Shown: piece after piece, positions 22,789-26,511 of the stretch
Position numbering within the stretch: the stretch's first letter is position 1
Layout of the letters: each line of letters begins with the position of its first letter
Assembly: GCA_900543715.1 (NCBI GenBank)
Contig: UQSX01000035.1
Coordinates: forward strand, 1 to 26,511
Origin: an uncultured Blautia sp.
GTDB taxonomy: Bacteria; Bacillota; Clostridia; Lachnospirales; Lachnospiraceae
Length of the DNA stretch: 26,511 nucleotides
Reading direction: 5' to 3'
Notes under the pieces: generated by a model
Database searches by the model: none
Told to the model about the DNA's origin: nothing
Seen by the model: only the letters and a program-made list of their open reading frames with translations
Translations under genes and position numbers: made by a program

Positions 22789-22974
22789 ATGGCTAAAAAT
22801 TATAGCAATGAAAACAACAAGAACAGATCCGGAGCAGCGAACAGTAAAAATACATTTGTAGAGAACTGCTATGATCGTTCTGAAAACAGTAATGGAAAGA
22901 ATGCTCAGAATTACAGCGGGTCAAAAAATAAAAATTCAGCATCCAGCAAAAACAGCTCCAAATCAGAATACTAA
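22789..22974 (+). CDS. Small Asn/Ser/Lys-rich hydrophilic protein of unknown function
   Basis: The 61-residue protein (starts MAKNYSNENNKNRSGAANSK) consists almost entirely of Asn, Ser, Lys, Gly and Ala, with one Cys, no hydrophobic core and no membrane segment. It is likely to be unstructured. The start at 22789 has a perfect AGGAGG about 8 bases upstream; an ATG at 22765 in the same frame precedes that site and is less likely. A strong terminator follows, so it is an independent gene. I do not recognise the family. The composition recalls small spore-associated proteins of Clostridia, but that is a guess. Confidence 0.75.
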   Translation: MAKNYSNENNKNRSGAANSKNTFVENCYDRSENSNGKNAQNYSGSKNKNSASSKNSSKSEY

Positions 22975-22986
22975 TTTTACAGTTTC

Positions 22987-23033
22987 AAAAGCTGTCCCGT
23001 CAGATTTCCCAAAGTCTGGCGGGGCAGCTTTTT
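22987..23033 (+). terminator. Intrinsic terminator of the small protein gene
   Basis: AAAAGCTG (22987-22994) pairs with CAGCTTTT (23025-23032). The stem continues with CCCGTCAGA pairing with TCTGGCGGG (one G-U), with a TTTCCCAAAG-type loop. The T run TTTTT follows directly at 23029-23033. It is one of the clearest terminators in the window. Confidence 0.9.
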
Positions 23034-23084
23034 CTGCATGCAGCTTCTCCATGCATATACTAAAAGAAAAAGGAGTAAGATCTT

Positions 23085-23435
23085 ATGCAGAGTATAGATA
23101 CGGTTTCTCCACAGGAATTGGATTCTTATATAGGCAGACAGGACGCCATTATCATAGATCTGCGGGAGAGAGAGGCTTATGAGATCAGTCATCTGAAAAC
23201 CGCCGTCAATATTCCATATGATGAGATCCAGGAATGCAGGAAATTTTCCAGGAAAAAGCTTCTGGTGCTGTACTGTGAAAGGGGAGGCTCCAGTCTGTTC
23301 GCTGCCAGGGAACTGATGAAAATGGGATTCAGGGTAAAATCTGTAGTGGGCGGGATCCGATGTTATCAAGGTTCCAACTTGTATTTTCCTTCCGGGCATA
23401 GTAGAATAAAGAATAAAATACCTGGAAGCTACTGA
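23085..23435 (+). CDS. Rhodanese-like domain protein
   Basis: Single-domain rhodaneses transfer sulfane sulfur through a cysteine persulfide, often to sulfur-metabolism or redox partners. The 116-residue protein has SPQELDSYI, the IIIDLREREAYEISHL block (CH2-A-like motif), and the active-site loop with C64 in YCERGGSS. MGFRVKSVVGGI follows. The loop CERGGS has the six-residue length expected of sulfurtransferases. AAGGAG lies about 9 bases upstream. The C-terminal tail after about residue 95 is poorly conserved. The gene is 36 bases before the phosphoesterase gene and may be co-transcribed with it. Confidence 0.88.
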   Translation: MQSIDTVSPQELDSYIGRQDAIIIDLREREAYEISHLKTAVNIPYDEIQECRKFSRKKLLVLYCERGGSSLFAARELMKMGFRVKSVVGGIRCYQGSNLYFPSGHSRIKNKIPGSY

Positions 23436-23471
23436 GAGTATCAGGACAGGAAATAAAGGAGAACAAAAGAT

Positions 23472-24014
23472 ATGAAATATATGTTTGCGTCAGATATTCA
23501 CGGCTCCGCATATTATTGCAATAAAATGCTGGAGGCCTACCAGAAAGAAAAGGCAGACCGTCTGGTCCTGCTGGGGGACCTGCTGTACCACGGTCCCAGA
23601 AACGACCTTCCCAGGGACTATGCCCCAAAGCAGGTGATCGCAATGCTCAATCAGTGGAAAGAGCACCTCTATGTTGTAAGGGGGAACTGCGACGCAGAGG
23701 TGGACCAGATGGTTCTGCAATTTCCTATTATGGCAGATTACTGCATTCTGATGGATGGGGAGAGGACCATTTATTGCAGCCATGGACATGTCTATAATGA
23801 AGAGAATCTTCCGCCTATGAAAAACGGTGATATTTTCATGCATGGACATACCCATGTGCTCCGGGCCGACAAGAGGGAAAATTATACGATCCTCAACCCC
23901 GGTTCTGTGTCTATTCCTAAAGAAGGGAATATTCCTACATATGCTGTCCTGGAAAATGGACTTTTCAGTATCCGGGGCTTTGACGGAGAAATTGTGAAGG
24001 AGTTACAGCTTTAA
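23472..24014 (+). CDS. yfcE: YfcE-type metallophosphoesterase
   Basis: The family (MJ0936/YfcE) hydrolyses phosphodiester substrates with two metal ions, although the natural substrate is unclear. The 180-residue protein has all the motifs: D8-I-H10, GDLLYHGP (D36), RGNCD (N72), CSHGH (H104, H106) and HGHTH (H126, H128). AAAGGAG lies upstream. Its length equals that of E. coli YfcE (about 184). Its stop overlaps the next start by one base (TAATG), so it is translationally coupled to the rRNA methyltransferase gene. A second, shorter relative lies at 25807-26292. Confidence 0.9.
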   Translation: MKYMFASDIHGSAYYCNKMLEAYQKEKADRLVLLGDLLYHGPRNDLPRDYAPKQVIAMLNQWKEHLYVVRGNCDAEVDQMVLQFPIMADYCILMDGERTIYCSHGHVYNEENLPPMKNGDIFMHGHTHVLRADKRENYTILNPGSVSIPKEGNIPTYAVLENGLFSIRGFDGEIVKELQL

Positions 24015-25183
24015 TGGATGGAAGATATGAGTTGATCGCTCCCTGTCATTTTGGTCTGGAAGCAGTCTTAAAAAGGGAGATTCTGGATCTGGGATATGAG
24101 ATCAGTCAGGTAGAGGACGGAAAAGTAACTTTTTTTGGGGATGAAGCGGCCATCGCCAGAGCCAATATTTTTCTCAGGACTACGGAAAGAGTCCTCTTAA
24201 AAGTGGGGAAGATCAAAGCGGAAACCTTTGAGGAGCTTTTTGAAAAAACAAAAGCCCTTCCATGGGAAGAATTTATTCCTGTAAATGGGAAATTCTGGGT
24301 GGCTAAGGCCAATTCTGTAAAGAGTAAGCTGTTCAGCCCCTCGGATATACAGTCTATTATGAAGAAAGCCATAGTAGAACGGTTAAAACAGGTCTATCAT
24401 GTGGAATGGTTTGAGGAAGACGGACCGGAATATCCGATCCGTGTGGCTTTTATGAAAGATCAGGCCACGATTGGTATAGATACCAGCGGTGTATCTCTGC
24501 ATAAACGGGGATACCGCCGTCTTACCAGCAAAGCGCCCATTACGGAGACACTGGCGGCAGCCCTTCTTATGCTGACTCCCTGGAACAGGGAAAGGATTCT
24601 GGTGGATCCTTTCTGCGGCAGCGGAACCTTTCCTATAGAAGCAGCGCTGATGGCGGCGAATATTGCGCCTGGAATGAACCGTACCTTCCTGGCTGAGGAC
24701 TGGAAAAATCTGGTGCCGAGAAAACACTGGTATTATGCCCATGACGAGGCGGAAAGCATGGTGATCAGAAATCTTTCCACAGACATTCAGGGATATGATC
24801 TGGACGGCCAGATGGTAAAGGCTGCCAGAGAAAATGCCAGGTCTGCAGGAGTAGAAAATCTGATCCATTTCCAGGCCAGGGATGTGAAGGACCTGAGACA
24901 TTCTAAGAAATACGGGTTTATTGTTACCAATCCTCCATATGGAGAACGCCTTGAAGAGAGAAAAAATCTTCCAGAGATTTATACCAATCTGGGAAAAAGT
25001 TTTGCCGGGCTGGATTCCTGGTCTCTGTATGTGATCACAGCGTTTACGGAGACAGAGAAATATATTGGAAGAAAGGCGGACCGGAACCGGAAGATCTACA
25101 ACGGAATGATGAAAACTTATTTTTATCAATTTTTAGGGCCAAAGCCTCCCAAGGTAAAACGGCAGCAGGAAGGGAAGGAATAA
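24014..25183 (+). CDS. rlmL: THUMP-domain class I rRNA methyltransferase (RlmL-like)
   Basis: This type methylates a guanine N2 in 23S rRNA using S-adenosylmethionine. The 389-residue protein has an N-terminal ferredoxin-like/THUMP region (about 5-160, with NIFLRTTERVLLKVGKI) and a Rossmann-type methyltransferase domain. SAM-binding DPFCGSGTFPIEAAL is at 198-212 and the catalytic NPPYGERLEE at 306-315. The length and the NPPY motif match the short Gram-positive homologues (YpsC), which lack the second RlmK domain of E. coli RlmL. The start is the ATG of the TAATG overlap with the phosphoesterase gene; the coupled translation explains the weak independent Shine-Dalgarno. The specificity for the modified position is inferred. 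Confidence 0.88.
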   Translation: MDGRYELIAPCHFGLEAVLKREILDLGYEISQVEDGKVTFFGDEAAIARANIFLRTTERVLLKVGKIKAETFEELFEKTKALPWEEFIPVNGKFWVAKANSVKSKLFSPSDIQSIMKKAIVERLKQVYHVEWFEEDGPEYPIRVAFMKDQATIGIDTSGVSLHKRGYRRLTSKAPITETLAAALLMLTPWNRERILVDPFCGSGTFPIEAALMAANIAPGMNRTFLAEDWKNLVPRKHWYYAHDEAESMVIRNLSTDIQGYDLDGQMVKAARENARSAGVENLIHFQARDVKDLRHSKKYGFIVTNPPYGERLEERKNLPEIYTNLGKSFAGLDSWSLYVITAFTETEKYIGRKADRNRKIYNGMMKTYFYQFLGPKPPKVKRQQEGKE

Positions 25184-25189
25184 AAGATA

Positions 25190-25789
25190 ATGAGAAGAAT
25201 GATATTTGCTACAGGCAATGAAAATAAAATGACAGAGATCAGGGAGATCCTGGGGGATCTCCCTTTGGAGATTCAGTCTATGAAAGAAGCGGGAGTGTAT
25301 GCCGATGTGGAAGAAAACGGCAAAAGCTTTGAGGAAAATGCGCTGATAAAGGCCCGGGCTATCTGCAGGCTGGCAGGAGAGATGGTACTGGCGGACGATT
25401 CCGGCCTGGAGATTGATTATCTGAATAAAGAGCCGGGAATCTATTCTGCAAGATATATGGGCGAGGATACTTCTTACAGAATAAAAAACCAGAATCTGAT
25501 CGACAGGCTGGCAGGAGTGCCTGATGAAAAGAGAACAGCCAGGTTTGTCTGCGCGATCGCAGCAGTATTTCCCGATGGAAGGGAATTTGTAGTCCGGGGT
25601 ACTGTGGAAGGCAGGATCGGGTATGAGGAAAAGGGAGAAAACGGCTTTGGATATGATCCGATCTTTTATCTGCCGGAACGGGGTATGACTACCGCAGAGC
25701 TTCCTCCGGAGGAAAAAAATAATATCAGCCACAGAGGAAATGCTTTGAGAAAGATGAAGGAGATCTTAGAGAAGGAAGAGATATTATAA
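25190..25789 (+). CDS. rdgB: XTP/dITP diphosphatase (RdgB/HAM1)
   Basis: The enzyme removes non-canonical nucleotides (dITP, XTP) by hydrolysis to the monophosphate, preventing their entry into DNA and RNA. The 199-residue protein shows FATGNENKMTEI (6-17), VLADDSGLEIDYLN (66-79), GIYSARYMG, GFGYDPIFYL and SHRGNALRKM, all family hallmarks. GGAAGGAA lies about 9 bases upstream. It starts 6 bases after the methyltransferase and ends 17 bases before the next phosphoesterase, so the four genes form one operon. Confidence 0.95.
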   Translation: MRRMIFATGNENKMTEIREILGDLPLEIQSMKEAGVYADVEENGKSFEENALIKARAICRLAGEMVLADDSGLEIDYLNKEPGIYSARYMGEDTSYRIKNQNLIDRLAGVPDEKRTARFVCAIAAVFPDGREFVVRGTVEGRIGYEEKGENGFGYDPIFYLPERGMTTAELPPEEKNNISHRGNALRKMKEILEKEEIL

Positions 25790-25806
25790 AGTTGAGGGGC
25801 GAATAT

Positions 25807-26292
25807 ATGAAGATATTAATTGTCAGCGATACTCATGGCCATGAAAGAAATTTAAAAAGGGTAATTGAGAAAGTAGGACCTGTGGATACTTTTATTCATC
25901 TGGGAGATATTGAAGGACATGAAGACTATATAGAAGCTCTGGCGGACTGCCCTGTCCATATGGTATCCGGAAACAATGATTTCTTCTCTGACCTGCCAAG
26001 AGAAGAGGAGATTCAGCTGGGAACTTACCGGGTACTGCTTACCCATGGCCATTACTATGGAGTTTCTGTAGGTACGGACAGACTTAAAGAGGAGGCTCGT
26101 GCAAGAAATATAGATATTGTCATGTATGGACATACCCACAGGCCGGAGATCGACAGAGACGCCCAGGTGACTGTACTGAATCCGGGAAGCCTTTCTTATC
26201 CCAGACAGTGGGGAAGAAAACCCAGTTATATGATCATGGAGATTGACAGAGAAGGGGAAGCTCACTATACGATAAATTACATAGAAAATTAA
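25807..26292 (+). CDS. YfcE/YsnB-type metallophosphoesterase (second copy)
   Basis: This 161-residue homologue of YfcE has the full metal site: D8-T-H10, HLGDIEG (D34), VSGNND (N56), THGHYYG (H80, H82) and YGHTHRPE (H109, H111). The start at 25807 is supported by GAGGGG upstream; a TTG 15 bases further upstream is in frame but overlaps that site. This shorter form resembles Gram-positive YsnB, which is often encoded next to the RdgB gene, as here. The substrate is unknown. Confidence 0.9.
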   Translation: MKILIVSDTHGHERNLKRVIEKVGPVDTFIHLGDIEGHEDYIEALADCPVHMVSGNNDFFSDLPREEEIQLGTYRVLLTHGHYYGVSVGTDRLKEEARARNIDIVMYGHTHRPEIDRDAQVTVLNPGSLSYPRQWGRKPSYMIMEIDREGEAHYTINYIEN

Positions 26293-26383
26293 AAACTGTG
26301 GGGAACAGCTGGAGCTGCGCCGGACTTCACAGACGAAATACAGAAGCCAAAAAAGAAAGTGAAGAAAAAAATTAAAAAAAGTG

Positions 26384-26412
26384 TTGACTTTTGTTTTTTT
26401 ATATGGTATATT
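26384..26412 (+). promoter_or_regulatory. Promoter for tRNA-Pro
   Basis: TTGACT (26384-26389), a 17-base T-rich spacer and TATATT (26407-26412) make a near-consensus promoter. The predicted start is near 26419, about 40 bases before the mature tRNA. The 90 bases upstream (26293-26383) hold no recognisable gene or terminator. Confidence 0.85.
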
Positions 26413-26457
26413 TAACTTCGTCGTCAGGCGGAAGCGCTTGAGGGCGAGAAAATACCT

Positions 26458-26511
26458 CGGGGTGTGGCTCAGCTTGGCTAGAGCGCCTGGTTTGGGACCA
26501 GGAGGTCGCAG
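26458..26511 (+). tRNA. tRNA-Pro(UGG), truncated by the window end
   Basis: The 5' part of a tRNA is present. The acceptor strand CGGGGTG starts at 26458, followed by the D-arm (GCTCAGCTTGGCTAGAGC). The anticodon stem CCTGG/CCAGG encloses the loop TTTGGGA, with anticodon TGG at 26493-26495. A variable region and the start of the T-arm (GGTCGCAG) follow. The TGG anticodon assigns it to proline. The last 20-odd bases lie beyond the window. Confidence 0.95.

Noticed and set aside
24383..25129. Long open frame on the minus strand opposite the rRNA methyltransferase gene
   Set aside because: It is entirely inside a gene with complete methyltransferase motifs, with no plausible start signals or similarity.
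1..26511. CRISPR arrays, insertion sequences, prophage or integrase genes
   Set aside because: None seen: there are no regularly spaced repeats and no transposase or integrase motifs, and the gene order is ordinary chromosomal core.

Overview
The window comes from a low-to-mid GC Gram-positive anaerobe of the class Clostridia, most likely a Lachnospiraceae member (Blautia/Dorea-like). The evidence is the spc/alpha ribosomal operon order with a KOW-domain gene between map and infA, an oversized L17, a zinc-less S4, a type III glutamine synthetase, and strong AGGAGG-type ribosome binding sites. This placement is by recognition of protein families, not by a search. All convincing protein genes are on the + strand.

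Layout. (1) Bases 1-5024 are the end of the spc operon: rplF tail, rplR, rpsE, rpmD, rplO, secY, adk, map, a KOW-domain protein and infA, closed by a hairpin. (2) Bases 5145-8801 are the alpha operon, with its own promoter (TTGCAT-17-TATTAT): rpmJ, a 330-base structured leader, rpsM, rpsK, rpsD, rpoA, rplQ and a terminator. (3) Bases 8805-12679 hold a diacylglycerol-kinase-family lipid kinase, a YtaF/MntP-like membrane protein and glnN (GSIII). (4) Bases 12776-17410 hold a compact three-gene cassette: a MoxR-type AAA+ ATPase, a NorD-like VWA protein and a divergent WecG/TagA-fold protein. A CdaR/PucR-type regulator follows, preceded by a 12-bp AT-rich dyad. (5) Bases 17452-20390 hold ftsE, ftsX and an S41 C-terminal processing protease, which are cell-division and envelope functions. 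(6) Bases 20417-22426 hold a CDP-alcohol phosphatidyltransferase and a class I aminotransferase, each with a clear promoter. (7) Bases 22427-22788 are AT-rich and carry a candidate small RNA on the minus strand, followed by a 61-residue Asn/Ser/Lys-rich protein. (8) Bases 23085-26292 hold a rhodanese-domain protein, a YfcE-type phosphoesterase, an RlmL-like rRNA methyltransferase, an XTP/dITP pyrophosphatase and a second YfcE-type phosphoesterase. (9) The window ends inside a tRNA-Pro(UGG) gene with a near-consensus promoter.

Most of the window is core housekeeping. The parts that deserve a second look are: the rpsM leader RNA, which has a possible H-type pseudoknot and mutually exclusive helices; the minus-strand sRNA candidate at about 22485-22600, with a TTGCTT-17-TATAAT promoter and a 14-bp terminator; the MoxR-VWA-TagA-like cassette, whose third protein has lost most of the expected GT26 motifs; and a stem-loop placed exactly at the predicted 5' end of the phosphatidyltransferase mRNA.
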